A DNA stretch of 64,000 nt. It comes from Opitutia bacterium. Its GTDB lineage: Bacteria > Verrucomicrobiota > Verrucomicrobiia > Opitutales > Opitutaceae. The notes under the pieces are model-generated. The model saw nothing but the letters and a program-made list of their open reading frames with translations, searched no databases and had not been told where the DNA came from. The translations under genes and the position numbers were made by a program. Where the stretch lies: NCBI GenBank assembly GCA_016187925.1, contig JACPIS010000023.1:107857-171856 (forward strand), in the 5' to 3' direction. Positions within the stretch are counted from its first letter, which is position 1, and each line of letters begins with the position of its first letter. Of the stretch, positions 25,003 through 33,372 are shown one piece after another.

Positions 25003-26664
25003 ATGCTGCAATCGCTCCGCATCCGCAACCTCGCGCTCCTCGAAGAAGTGGAGCTGGAATTCGAGGGCGGTTTCACGGCGGTGACGGGCGAGACCGGCGC
25101 GGGCAAGAGCATCCTGCTCGGCGCACTCTCGCTGCTGGCCGGCGCGCGCGCGGACAAGACCGTCATCCGCCAGGGCGCCGCGGCCTGCGAGGTGGAGGCG
25201 GCGCTGTTCTTCGCCGACTCGCGCAAGCTCGACGCCGCGCTCGCGGCGCTCGACCTGCCGCCGTGCGACGACGGCGTGCTCATCCTCAAGCGCAGCCTGC
25301 CGCGCGACAAGGCTCCGCGCATCTCCGTCAACGGCAGCCTCGCCACGCTCACCGCGCTGCAGGAGCTGGGCGAACAGTGGATCGATTTCCACGGCCCGGG
25401 TGAGCCGCGCCGCCTGCTCAAGGAGGGTTGCCAGCGCGAGCTGCTCGACCTGTTCGCCAAGAACGAGGCCGCGCTGGAGAAATACCGCACACACTTCCGC
25501 GCGTGGCGTCAGCTGGTCGACGAGCGTGAGCGGCTGCTGGGCGCCGAGAAGCTCTCCGCCGACCAGATCGATTTCCTCAAGGTCCAGCTCGCCAAGATCG
25601 ACGCGCTCGAACTGACCGAAGAAGCCATCGCCGCGCTCGAGCGGGATTTTTCGCGCCAGCAGGGTGCGCAGGAGATCACGCAGCTCGCCTCCGGCCTGAG
25701 CCACGGGCTCAGCGGCGAGGACGGCCTGCTCGGCCGGCTCGCGGCGCTGTTGCGCGAGGCGCGCCAGCTGGAGTCGCTCGATGCCGCCAGCCAGCCGCTG
25801 GCGGACCGGCTGCACTCGGCGTCGGTCGAGCTGGGTGATCTCGATGCGGAGTTTTCCTCGCTGGCGCAGTCGCTGAATTTCGATCCCGAGCAGGCCGAGG
25901 CGCTGCAGACGAAGATGAACGCCTGGCTGGAACTGAAGCGCAAGCACGGCGCCAAGGTCGAGACGGTGATCGCCGCGCGCGACGAGATGCGCCGCCGGCT
26001 TGAGTTGCAGGGCGACGTCGAAGGCTCCCTGCGCAAGCTGGAGCAGGAGATCGCCGACGCCGGGAAAGCCGCGCGCAAGGCCGCCGCGGAACTGCGCGCC
26101 ACGCGCGAGAAGGCCGCCGGCAGCCTGGAGAAGGCGGCGGGCAAGGTCATCGCGCAGCTCGGTTTCAAGAAGGCGGATTTCCGCGTGCGGCTCGCGGCAT
26201 TGCCGGAGCTGGCGCCGCACGGCGATTGCACAGTCGAGTTCCTGTTTTCGCCCAACGTCGGCGAGGCGCCGCTCCCGCTCAACCGCATCGCGTCGAGCGG
26301 CGAGCTCGCGCGCGTGATGCTGGCGCTCAAGGCCGTGCTGGCCGCGATCGACGACGTGCCGCTGCTCGTGTTCGACGAGGTCGACGCCAACGTCGGCGGC
26401 GAGATCGGCCGCATCGTGGGCGAGAAGATGGCCGACATCGCAGCGCAGCACCAGGTGCTGTGCGTGACGCACCTCCCGCAGGTCGCCGCACAGGCGCAGA
26501 ATCATCTCGTGGTGACCAAGGATCAGAGCGGCGACCGCGCGGCGGTGGCCATCGAGCCGATCCACGGCAACCGCAAGCAGCGCGTCGGCGAACTCGCCCG
26601 CATGCTCGGCGACCGCAGCGCGAAGAGCGCGCTGGCCCACGCCGAGGAACTGCTGGGCAAGTGA
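25003..26664 (+). CDS. recN: DNA repair ATPase RecN
   Basis: A 553-residue SMC-like protein for double-strand break repair. MLQSLRIRNLALLEEVELEF leads into Walker A GETGAGKS (29-36). The middle (about 160-370) is helical and coiled-coil-like. The ABC signature NRIASSGELARVMLALK and Walker B LLVFDEVDANVGG (about 453-465) follow, then CVTHLPQVAAQA. Full length. ATG 25003 is chosen because the family always starts at this beta-strand. Confidence 0.95.
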   Translation: MLQSLRIRNLALLEEVELEFEGGFTAVTGETGAGKSILLGALSLLAGARADKTVIRQGAAACEVEAALFFADSRKLDAALAALDLPPCDDGVLILKRSLPRDKAPRISVNGSLATLTALQELGEQWIDFHGPGEPRRLLKEGCQRELLDLFAKNEAALEKYRTHFRAWRQLVDERERLLGAEKLSADQIDFLKVQLAKIDALELTEEAIAALERDFSRQQGAQEITQLASGLSHGLSGEDGLLGRLAALLREARQLESLDAASQPLADRLHSASVELGDLDAEFSSLAQSLNFDPEQAEALQTKMNAWLELKRKHGAKVETVIAARDEMRRRLELQGDVEGSLRKLEQEIADAGKAARKAAAELRATREKAAGSLEKAAGKVIAQLGFKKADFRVRLAALPELAPHGDCTVEFLFSPNVGEAPLPLNRIASSGELARVMLALKAVLAAIDDVPLLVFDEVDANVGGEIGRIVGEKMADIAAQHQVLCVTHLPQVAAQAQNHLVVTKDQSGDRAAVAIEPIHGNRKQRVGELARMLGDRSAKSALAHAEELLGK

Positions 26665-26765
26665 GCTCGCGGGCGCGGCTGTGACCGCGCGATTTGGCGA
26701 GCGCTGTGGGGGACGCGGCGGACGGCACGCTTGCTCCGGGTGTCCGCGACGGAGAGAAACCCCGC

Positions 26766-27230
26766 ATGACTCCGCCCTCTCTTGAAACCTGGCAGGCAAC
26801 GCCCGCCGATGCCCCGGTGGTCGCGCCGCTGTTCGACGCCTACCGGCAATTCTACGAGCAGCCGGCCGATCCGGCGCGGGCGCTGGAGTTCATCCGCGAG
26901 CGTCTGACGCGCGGCGAGTCGGTGATCTTCCTCGCCGGACGGACCGGGGAGCGTCAGCCGCTGGGCTTCACGCAGCTTTATCCATCGTTCTCCTCGATCT
27001 CCGCGCGGCGCACCTGGATTCTGAACGACCTCTACGTCGCGCCCGAAGGCCGGCGGCTCGGCGTGGGACGTTGCCTGATGGAAGCAGCGCGGCGGCACGC
27101 GGTCGGCACGGGGGCGAAGCGCCTGATGTTGAGCACGGCGCACACGAACACGGCGGCGCAGGCGCTCTACGAATCACTCGGCTACCGGCAGGTCACCAAG
27201 TACCTCAACTACTCGCTGGAGCTGGACTAG
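26766..27230 (+). CDS. GNAT-family N-acetyltransferase
   Basis: A 154-residue acetyltransferase. LNDLYVAPEGRRLGVGRCLMEAA contains the acetyl-CoA pyrophosphate loop (R-x-x-G-x-G-like RRLGVG), and ALYESLGYRQ is the usual C-terminal motif. Substrate unknown. It follows recN by about 100 bp. Confidence 0.88.
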   Translation: MTPPSLETWQATPADAPVVAPLFDAYRQFYEQPADPARALEFIRERLTRGESVIFLAGRTGERQPLGFTQLYPSFSSISARRTWILNDLYVAPEGRRLGVGRCLMEAARRHAVGTGAKRLMLSTAHTNTAAQALYESLGYRQVTKYLNYSLELD

Positions 27231-27250
27231 AACGTGTATTCAACCCCGGT

Positions 27251-27343
27251 TTGTCATCCTGAGCGAAGCGAAGGATCCACGGCATCGAAGGCCAGATCGC
27301 GAGCGAAAGGATGGATTCTTCCCTACGGTCAGAATGACAGGTT
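27251..27343. repeat. GTCATCCTGAGCGAAGCGAAGG palindromic repeat (third relative)
   Basis: Opens with TTGTCATCCTGAGCGAAGCG and closes with GGTCAGAATGACAGG. It shares the outer inverted pair with the cores of the 256-bp elements at 1916 and 58785, but the interior differs. Confidence 0.7.
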
Positions 27344-27400
27344 GAGTTGATGGGTGGGGTTTGAAGACACACCGTAGGCGGCAACGCGGTGCCGCTCGCA

Positions 27401-27625
27401 TCACTTCGCCAGCTCGCAGACGTCCAGCACGCGCTCCAAGGCGAGGCGCAGCAGATCGTGCGAAGTCGGGGTCATCTTGGACAGGGGCGGCTTGGCCTCC
27501 ATCCGGCCGAGTCGGTTGGCGAGGATCTCGGCGTTGTAGGCTTCGTTGACCATCCGTATCGCCACATCCTTGCCCAGATGGGCGACGATGCGCTGCATGA
27601 TTTCGCGGTTGCTCGGCTCTTGCAT
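27401..27625 (-). CDS. Small hypothetical protein
   Basis: A 74-residue frame starting MQEPSNREIMQRIVAHLGKD, then VAIRMVNEAYNAEILANRLG. It looks helical and soluble, with no motif I recognise. An in-frame ATG at 27694 would lengthen it by 23 less convincing residues. It is divergent from hypE. Confidence 0.5.
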   Translation of the reverse strand: MQEPSNREIMQRIVAHLGKDVAIRMVNEAYNAEILANRLGRMEAKPPLSKMTPTSHDLLRLALERVLDVCELAK

Positions 27626-27801
27626 GTCTCCACCACTATGGGAGGCGGTGGTTTTGTCGAAACCGGAATTAAGGCCGGCTGGCCCTGAGTCCACTCGCAG
27701 AATTGGCGGTCAATCCGCTGGTCAAAAAATGCGCACGAGCCGACAGACGCTGCGCATTCTTTGTCCTCGGAGAAATCAGCCGGTTGGGCTAGCTTTCGGT
27801 C

Positions 27802-28866
27802 GTGCCAGGAGAACCGTCCACGTCCGGTTTCACCACCTGCCCCGTGCCGCACTCGCACCGGACGGAGGTCACCGTCGGGCATGGCGGCGGCGGCAAACTG
27901 ACGCAGGAGCTGATCGACCGCGTGTTCCGGCCGGCCTTTGCCAGTGCCTCGCTGGAAGCGCAGCACGACGGCGCGCTGCTGAAATTCCCCGGCGGCGGCC
28001 GGCTGGCGTTCACCACCGACTCGCACGTGGTCAGTCCGTTGTTTTTCCCGGGCGGCGACATCGGGAAGATCGCCGTCAACGGCACGGTGAACGACCTGAG
28101 CATGTGCGGCGCGCGGCCGTTGTGGCTGAGCGCGGGCTTCATCCTCGAGGAAGGCTTTCCCATCGCGACGCTCGAAAAAGTCGTCGCGTCGATGAAAGCG
28201 GCAGCCGACGCCGCGGGCGTGGCGGTCGTCACCGGCGACACGAAGGTCGTCGAGCGCGGCAAAGGCGACGGGCTTTACGTGACGACGGCGGGCGTCGGAG
28301 TGATCGAGACGCCGCTGACCGTCGCGCCGTCGAGCATCCGCGCGGGTGACGCGGTCATACTCAGCGGCGATGTCGGCCGGCATGGCATGGCCATCATGGC
28401 GACGCGCGCCGGGCTGCAATTCGAGAGCGCCATCGAGAGCGACTGCGCGTCGCTGGCGGCTTCCGTGCAGGCGTTGCTGAAGGCCGGCTTGGAAATCCAT
28501 TGCCTGCGCGACCTCACGCGCGGCGGCTTGGCGACCTCGCTGGTCGAACTGGCGGAGACGTCCAAGCTCGCCATCGCGATCGATGGCGCGAAGGTGCCCG
28601 TGTCCGAGCTGGTCGGCGGCGCGTGCGAGATCCTCGGCCTCGATCCGCTCTACGTGGCGAACGAGGGCCGGTTCGTCTGCTTCGTGCCTGCGGCGCAGGC
28701 GCAGCAGGCGGCGGACATCATCAGCGCGACCGCCCCCGGCGGCCCGGCGGTGATCCTCGGCACGGTGAAGCCCGGCCCGGCGGGGCAGGTCACGCAGCTC
28801 AGCATCATCGGCTCCGAGCGCATCGTCGACCGCTTGAGCGGCGAGCAGCTGCCGCGGATTTGCTGA
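27802..28866 (+). CDS. hypE: Hydrogenase maturation protein HypE
   Basis: A 354-residue PurM-like enzyme that dehydrates the carbamoyl group on its own C-terminal cysteine to thiocyanate, the source of the nickel-iron cyanide ligands. [14 protein letters not shown] and [14 protein letters not shown] are signatures, and the protein ends PRIC, with the required terminal Cys354. The start codon is GTG. It is cut off from the other hyp genes by about 4.5 kb of acquired sequence. Confidence 0.95.
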   Translation: MPGEPSTSGFTTCPVPHSHRTEVTVGHGGGGKLTQELIDRVFRPAFASASLEAQHDGALLKFPGGGRLAFTTDSHVVSPLFFPGGDIGKIAVNGTVNDLSMCGARPLWLSAGFILEEGFPIATLEKVVASMKAAADAAGVAVVTGDTKVVERGKGDGLYVTTAGVGVIETPLTVAPSSIRAGDAVILSGDVGRHGMAIMATRAGLQFESAIESDCASLAASVQALLKAGLEIHCLRDLTRGGLATSLVELAETSKLAIAIDGAKVPVSELVGGACEILGLDPLYVANEGRFVCFVPAAQAQQAADIISATAPGGPAVILGTVKPGPAGQVTQLSIIGSERIVDRLSGEQLPRIC

Positions 28867-29056
28867 GGCGGCTGGCAGGGATTATTTCTTGCGGCCGTCC
28901 GCGGGGTCGGCGAGAACGCCCGAGCAAAACCGCTTGGCAAATCACGGGCCGGCCGGCAGTTTAGTCGGTATTTTCATGGTCGTGCGAGAAACCCATGCCT
29001 GCAATAAACTCACTGTTCGAAACCGAGGGATGGCCGGTCGACGCCAGGTCTGAACC

Positions 29057-29854
29057 ATGAAATCTAGTTTCATCGCTTATGTGGATGAGTCCGGTGACGA
29101 GGGCTTCGTCTTCAACGCCGACGGGAGCGGCAGTTCTCGTTGGTTTGTGCTGTCGGCCGTCGTGATCCGCCAGACCAACGATCTGCAGATGGTCTCTTGC
29201 CTGAAGGAAGTTCGCACCGTTTTGAAGAAAGACCTGAAGGCACCGTTGCATTTCGTGGAAATGAAGCATGAGCAACGCGTGCCCTACATCCGGCGGGTGG
29301 GAGAACTGCCCATCCGTACGGTGAGCGTGTTGGTATACAAGCCGCTCATCGCCGAACCGGAGAAATTTCAAAACACCAAATATCTCCTTTACCGCTATGC
29401 CACGCGCTTGTTGCTGGAGCGTGTATCGTGGCTGGCCCGTGATCAACGGCGGTCCGGCGAAGGCGATGGCTTCACCGAGGTAATTTTTTCCAATCGTAGC
29501 AATATGTCCTACGAGGACATTCGTTCCTATCTGCGTCTATTGCGCAAGCAATCGGAGGCCAATCCTAGTCAGGTGCAGATCGACCGCGCTGTGATCGATC
29601 CCGAGCGAATCAGCGCGGTGGATCACTCGAAACTGGCCGGATTGCAAGTGGCGGACGCGGTAGCGTCGGGTTTCCACTTTGCCCTCAAGGTAAATCGCTA
29701 CGGCGAGACCGAAACGAGCTACCTGCAGCATCTGAGGAAGACGGTTTATCGTCACAAAGCAGCGGCATTGGGCTACGGATTAAAGCTCTGGCCCGAGGAT
29801 TTCGCTACCGTGAAAGCAAAAGCCCCCGAGGTATTACATCTCGAGGGCTTTTGA
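29057..29854 (+). CDS. DUF3800 protein
   Basis: A 265-residue protein beginning with FIAYVDESGDEGF (about 5-17), the acidic motif of DUF3800, which has an RNase H-like fold. HSKLAGLQVADAVA near residue 200 is the second conserved acidic region. DUF3800 genes are common in defence and mobile islands; a nuclease role is inference. Codon use is less GC-rich than the flanks. A terminator hairpin overlaps its last codons. Confidence 0.8.
   Translation: MKSSFIAYVDESGDEGFVFNADGSGSSRWFVLSAVVIRQTNDLQMVSCLKEVRTVLKKDLKAPLHFVEMKHEQRVPYIRRVGELPIRTVSVLVYKPLIAEPEKFQNTKYLLYRYATRLLLERVSWLARDQRRSGEGDGFTEVIFSNRSNMSYEDIRSYLRLLRKQSEANPSQVQIDRAVIDPERISAVDHSKLAGLQVADAVASGFHFALKVNRYGETETSYLQHLRKTVYRHKAAALGYGLKLWPEDFATVKAKAPEVLHLEGF
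29818..29852 (+). terminator. Terminator embedded in the 3' end of the DUF3800 gene
   Basis: AAAAGCCCCCGAG at 29818-29830 pairs with CTCGAGGGCTTTT at 29840-29852 (one mismatch, nine-base loop), ending in TTTT. It lies inside the coding sequence, whose stop is at 29852-29854. Confidence 0.7.
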
Positions 29855-30056
29855 AGCTGTAGGGTCCCAGGAACCGAGGATCCCACCCATTGCGGGCTGC
29901 CACTTGTGAAAGTGGCCTCTACATTTCCTGCGCTTACCCATGGCCAAGGTTTCGTCTTGATGCCCCGTTGTCAAGCCGCGGTTCGAGAGGGCAGTGTCCT
30001 AATTTGGCCCCGGGCTTGGGGTTTGACCCCAGCCGGACCAGCTTCAGCCTCATGAA

Positions 30057-31757
30057 ATGGCGCTCGACATTACTTACCCCGCGATTGCCTCGACTTTCGG
30101 AGGTCACGTCGTGAAGGGAGGAACAGAGTCCCGAGCCTTTTTGGCTTGGTTTTTGGAGAACTATTGGCGTCTCGATGAGACGGAGGTTTTTGATGCAGTC
30201 TGCGATGGTTCCGGAGACAAGGGAGTGGACGGAGTTTACGTGAACCATCCATTGCAGCAGATCGACATTTTCCAAGTCACCGTAATTAAGGGCGCGGAGA
30301 AGACCTTGGGGGATTCCAAGCTAAAGGCATTTGCTGGCACTTTGGGCCAGTTCTCCAGCAAATCCAATGCAGAGCATTCCTTGCTCTCGGCCAATGCCGA
30401 ACTTAAAGCCGTTGCGGAGCGAACCGACCTCGTGAAGTATTTGGATCAGGGCTACACCCTGCGCGGCGTTTTTGTCACGAATGGAGAGGCCGATATATCC
30501 GCCACGGGATACCTCAAGACGCAGCCTAAAATCATTTTATACGACGGGCTTCGCCTTCAATCCGAATATATCACGATCGACAAGACCGACCCCATTGCCA
30601 AGGAGGCGAACTTTGATATTTCATCGGTGCCCGTATTGTCGTTTCCCATTGGCCCGACGCTTCCTATGGTTGTCGCTCCCATCGCGGCAAGCGAGCTGGT
30701 GAAGATGGATGGCATCTCCAACGGCGAGTTGTTCGCGTGGAATGTCCGTCAATTTCTCGGGAAGGGAACCGAGGTAAACAAGTCTGTTTCCGAGAGCATC
30801 AAAAACGTTGATGAGCACAAATATTTCCCGGCCTTCCACAATGGCATCACCGTTTTGTGCAAGAAACTCGACCACACTAAGGAGCGAATCACGATTTCCG
30901 GCTATGCCGTCGTTAACGGCTGCCAAAGCATCAATAATCTGTATGTGAACCGGGGAAGCATCAGCCCGGACCTCCGAATCCTGACGAAATTTATCCAAGT
31001 GGAGCCGGATTCCCCTCTCGCGGCGAAGATTACCGACCACACGAACAATCAAAACGGGACCACTCAGCGGGATTTACAGTCAAACAGTGCCGTCCAGACG
31101 CGCCTGCAATCGGAGATTCACTCGAAGTATCCGGAATATCGCTACCGCATCAAACGTGGTGAGCATCCGGAGTGGTCGAAACCGGCCGTCATTGAAAACG
31201 AAATGCTGGCCCGGATCGCCCTAGCCTTTGACTTGGATAGGGCGGAAGCATGGTCGCAAAATTACCGACTATTTGATGACCTTCATTCGGAAATTTTCGG
31301 TCGCCCGAACATGGATGCCGCCCGGGCCGTTTTCATGTATGAGGCATACCTGTCGGTTCAGGATAAGCTGGCCCTGCTTAAAGATCAGAGTTTTGCCACC
31401 TATACGCTATCGCGGTGGCTCGTCATGTATCTGGTCCGAGAGGCGCTAAATACCGATAAGGTCGGGCGGAAACTGGTCGCGGACGCGAAAGCATTCTATG
31501 CTACCGCCGCCGAGCGCACAAAAACGAAGGATTGCGTGGCGTATGTCGCCCAGCGCCTTGTTCGTATTGTCGATGGGGAGGTGGAGCGCCGTAAGGCCGC
31601 TACCGGCTTCTGGGATTACAAGAAGGACCTGAAAAACAAGGAAGTTATCAGCCGGCTGCGGGCTGACATCATCTCGCGCTATCAGATCGTGATTGATGAC
31701 GACCCCGCCAATTCGTTTGAGAACCGCTGGAACCCTAAGCCCGTTTTGCCGCCGTAA
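30057..31757 (+). CDS. AIPR-family (abortive phage infection) protein with nuclease-like N-terminus
   Basis: A 566-residue protein. The C-terminal two-thirds matches AIPR: FHNGITVLCKK, VVNGCQSINNLY, and TNNQNGTTQRDLQSN (about residues 325-342). The N-terminal 90 residues contain DGSGDKGVDGVYVN followed by IDIFQVTVIKG, an order of acidic residue, acidic residue and QxTxxK that resembles the Mrr/PD-(D/E)xK nuclease core. AIPR proteins are associated with phage abortive infection. Codons are AT-richer than the hyp genes. It is the main cargo of the TIR-bounded unit, 51 bp from the left repeat. Confidence 0.85.
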   Translation: MALDITYPAIASTFGGHVVKGGTESRAFLAWFLENYWRLDETEVFDAVCDGSGDKGVDGVYVNHPLQQIDIFQVTVIKGAEKTLGDSKLKAFAGTLGQFSSKSNAEHSLLSANAELKAVAERTDLVKYLDQGYTLRGVFVTNGEADISATGYLKTQPKIILYDGLRLQSEYITIDKTDPIAKEANFDISSVPVLSFPIGPTLPMVVAPIAASELVKMDGISNGELFAWNVRQFLGKGTEVNKSVSESIKNVDEHKYFPAFHNGITVLCKKLDHTKERITISGYAVVNGCQSINNLYVNRGSISPDLRILTKFIQVEPDSPLAAKITDHTNNQNGTTQRDLQSNSAVQTRLQSEIHSKYPEYRYRIKRGEHPEWSKPAVIENEMLARIALAFDLDRAEAWSQNYRLFDDLHSEIFGRPNMDAARAVFMYEAYLSVQDKLALLKDQSFATYTLSRWLVMYLVREALNTDKVGRKLVADAKAFYATAAERTKTKDCVAYVAQRLVRIVDGEVERRKAATGFWDYKKDLKNKEVISRLRADIISRYQIVIDDDPANSFENRWNPKPVLPP

Positions 31758-31914
31758 TAATCGCGTTTCTGGCCCATTCTGTCGGCTTCTTCTCGGCTCT
31801 TTTGGCCGCTGCATCAATCGCTTCTCTTTCCTCAGAACTGAGCCGCAAGGAAAACACCCCTTTTGCTTCACCCTTTGGCAGCTTCGGCCTCCCCATCTTG
31901 GATTTCTTGGACAT
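31735..31914 (-). CDS. Small ribbon-helix-helix regulator or antitoxin
   Basis: A 59-residue minus-strand gene starting MSKKSKMGRPKLPKGEAKGV. FSLRLSSEEREAIDAAAKRA is a typical beta-strand/helix of CopG/Arc-type DNA-binding proteins, and KPTEWARNAIITAA the second helix. It overlaps the AIPR 3' end tail-to-tail by 23 bp. An inverted repeat directly upstream could be its operator. It may control the element's genes or act as an antitoxin; which is not clear. Confidence 0.7.
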   Translation of the reverse strand: MSKKSKMGRPKLPKGEAKGVFSLRLSSEEREAIDAAAKRAEKKPTEWARNAIITAAKRA

Positions 31915-31917
31915 ATT

Positions 31918-31960
31918 GTAATACGGATAAGTATTGACGTAACGAAACTATTCGTATTAC
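31918..31960. promoter_or_regulatory. Inverted repeat upstream of the ribbon-helix-helix gene
   Basis: GTAATACG (31918-31925) and CGTATTAC (31953-31960) are exact inverses; the next bases (GATAAG / CTATT) partly extend the symmetry. It sits between the minus-strand regulator and the plus-strand cargo genes, a good position for autoregulation. Confidence 0.55.
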
Positions 31961-31984
31961 GTTTAGTCAATCCTAATTACCGCC

Positions 31985-32050
31985 ATGGCTGCGGGTGTCG
32001 TCACTTCGCAATGGACCGTTAGCAACCTAGTCGAAATGATTGAGGCATGA
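31985..32050 (+). CDS. 21-codon ORF coupled to the next gene
   Basis: ATG 31985 encodes MAAGVVTSQWTVSNLVEMIE plus Ala, and its TGA overlaps the ATG of the following gene (ATGA at 32047). It could be a leader peptide or the remnant of a longer gene. Confidence 0.3.
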   Translation: MAAGVVTSQWTVSNLVEMIEA

Positions 32051-32328
32051 GCGAACGAATTTCCAGAATCGCGGAGGCCGTGCAGAAGATGCATTCATGC
32101 ACTTCTGTCCGCCATGTCCAATCGGTGCCGACTAACGAGGTGTTCCAAGGGCAAACCGTCTGGCAAGGGGTTGTCGAGGTGTTCGACATTACCGGCCACC
32201 CAAAGGCGAAACGGGCATATGCTTGGGAGATTCCAGGCCCACCGCGCGATTGGGTGGCGGTCTTAGAAATTCCTCCCGTAAAATCTGCACAGACTGCTGT
32301 TCAAGCGTGGGTCGTTTCTGCTAGATGA
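32047..32328 (+). CDS. Hypothetical protein of the mobile unit
   Basis: A 93-residue soluble protein starting MSERISRIAEAVQKMHSCTS. It contains TVWQGVVEVFDITGHPKAKR and a hydrophobic AVLEIPPV stretch and looks like a compact alpha/beta domain. The family is not recognised. GAGG just before the ATG may serve as the ribosome site. It precedes the DUF4258/DUF2283 pair by 9 bp. Confidence 0.65.
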   Translation: MSERISRIAEAVQKMHSCTSVRHVQSVPTNEVFQGQTVWQGVVEVFDITGHPKAKRAYAWEIPGPPRDWVAVLEIPPVKSAQTAVQAWVVSAR

Positions 32329-32337
32329 TAGGGGCGG

Positions 32338-32583
32338 ATGCCCCATACCCCGACAAAGTTCATTCTGACGCCCCATGTAAAAAAACGCATGCTGGAGCGT
32401 AGATTTACAGAAGAGCAGGCAATTGACGCAATAAAGGCCCCAAACGGAAGGTGGAAGCAATACAAGGGAACACATGGAGGCTGGGTGCATCTCTTCCATA
32501 AGAAGCACGGTTCGGCAACATTGGCAGTTGCGGCAGAGATTGACAAAGGTGTATGTTATCTGGTCACAGGATACTGGAAATGA
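32338..32583 (+). CDS. DUF4258 protein, possible toxin
   Basis: An 81-residue protein beginning with LTPHVKKRMLERRFTEEQAIDAI, the His/Arg-containing helix of DUF4258, followed by a beta-sheet (TLAVAAEIDKGVCYLVTGYW). DUF4258 proteins are RelE/BrnT-like in shape and often paired with DUF2283. Here the stop codon overlaps the start of such a partner, supporting a toxin-antitoxin-like pair; activity is inferred. Confidence 0.7.
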   Translation: MPHTPTKFILTPHVKKRMLERRFTEEQAIDAIKAPNGRWKQYKGTHGGWVHLFHKKHGSATLAVAAEIDKGVCYLVTGYWK

Positions 32584-32894
32584 ACAAACAGGACAGAAAG
32601 GGAATCATCCAAGTTGATTCAGCGGTATCACCAACCGTTGAATTAGACTCATCCGCCCATGCGGCCTACGTTCGCTTCTCAAACAACATTGTGGATCGCA
32701 CGGTAGAAGTCACCAGTTGCGATTGCATCGTAACAGTCGATTTGGATTCGGATGGGAAAACAGTCGGCGTTGAGCTTGTGGGCGTCACGGAATTTGGAAT
32801 TGAGCCGTTGCTGAGGAAAGCAGGCGTTAGGAATATCCCGCCATCGTATTCGCAAAATACGAGATACATCCCTGCTGCGTTGCAGGTCGCTTAG
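32580..32894 (+). CDS. DUF2283 protein, possible antitoxin
   Basis: A 104-residue protein. ELDSSAHAAYVRFSNNIVDRT and IVTVDLDSDGKTVGVELVGV are the DUF2283 core. It starts at ATG 32580, overlapping the DUF4258 stop (ATGA). The C-terminal 40 residues extend beyond the usual domain. Function unknown; the pairing suggests it neutralises or assists the DUF4258 protein. Confidence 0.7.
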   Translation: MNKQDRKGIIQVDSAVSPTVELDSSAHAAYVRFSNNIVDRTVEVTSCDCIVTVDLDSDGKTVGVELVGVTEFGIEPLLRKAGVRNIPPSYSQNTRYIPAALQVA

Positions 32895-33372
32895 TTCCGC
32901 CGAGGGAATAGCACCGGCAACTTTGCGGGTAGCTGTTGGGCAATCCGGGTAAGCGGGCTAATGCGCTTCTTTCGGCTAATCCTAGGCATTGTGGGCGATT
33001 CCTGGCTGTCAGGCATGACCACGGCCTTAACCGGCCCCACCAAATCCCATGAGTCCAGCAAACGCACGGATTGACGCCGCCCCCTGGGCAGAATGCAACG
33101 GACGGTTGGCAGCTTATCCCTAACGCAAGACGCTTCCCCGGTCTGTGCCGAGTGCATCCCCTTGGCTTTGTAGTTCATACCCTCTGCCCTTGTGCCAAGT
33201 CAGCCCCGATTAAAGACTTGATTCAAATTAGGACACTGCCTTCGAGAGAAATCGCCTTCGAGAATGGTTGAATGTCGTGAAAGAGGGCACCGAACTCGCC
33301 AACTGGCCGTGCTTTTCTCCCATCGAATTCGATGGGATTCTCGGCCGAGCTATTTCACAGCACAGAAGACCT
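32895..33372. other. Right end of the mobile unit and hypD downstream gap; no convincing gene
   Basis: A 95-codon minus-strand frame (32891-33178) exists, but its product (MNYKAKGMHSAQTGEASC...) shows no domain and many Pro/Arg runs, so I do not call it. After the terminal repeat (33224-33240) and TTCGAGAG, 124 bp of unremarkable sequence lead to the hypD stop. Confidence 0.5.

Larger units (their letters stand above)
29990..33240. mobile_element. 3,251-bp TIR-bounded transposon-like unit with defence/toxin cargo
   Basis: GGCAGTGTCCTAATTTG at 29990-30006 is exactly inverted at 33224-33240, and TTCGAGAG flanks it on both sides (29982-29989 and 33241-33248) as an 8-bp target duplication. Homology between the ends stops after 17 bp. 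Contents: AIPR gene (+), ribbon-helix-helix gene (-), hypothetical (+), DUF4258 and DUF2283 genes (+). No transposase is recognisable, so it would need one in trans. Base composition is lower in GC than both flanks. Intact duplication suggests recent insertion. The IS family cannot be assigned from this. Confidence 0.85.

Noticed and set aside
24988..26799. 603-codon minus-strand frame opposite recN
   Set aside because: recN on the plus strand is complete; antisense frame reflects GC-rich third positions.
28995..29060. 21-codon frame ending on the DUF3800 start
   Set aside because: The ATGA overlap is suggestive, but the peptide has no recognisable features and one such overlap can arise by chance; kept only as a remark.
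32891..33178. 95-codon minus-strand frame near the right end of the mobile unit
   Set aside because: No domain, no ribosome site or coupling, and low-complexity Arg/Pro content; not called as a gene.
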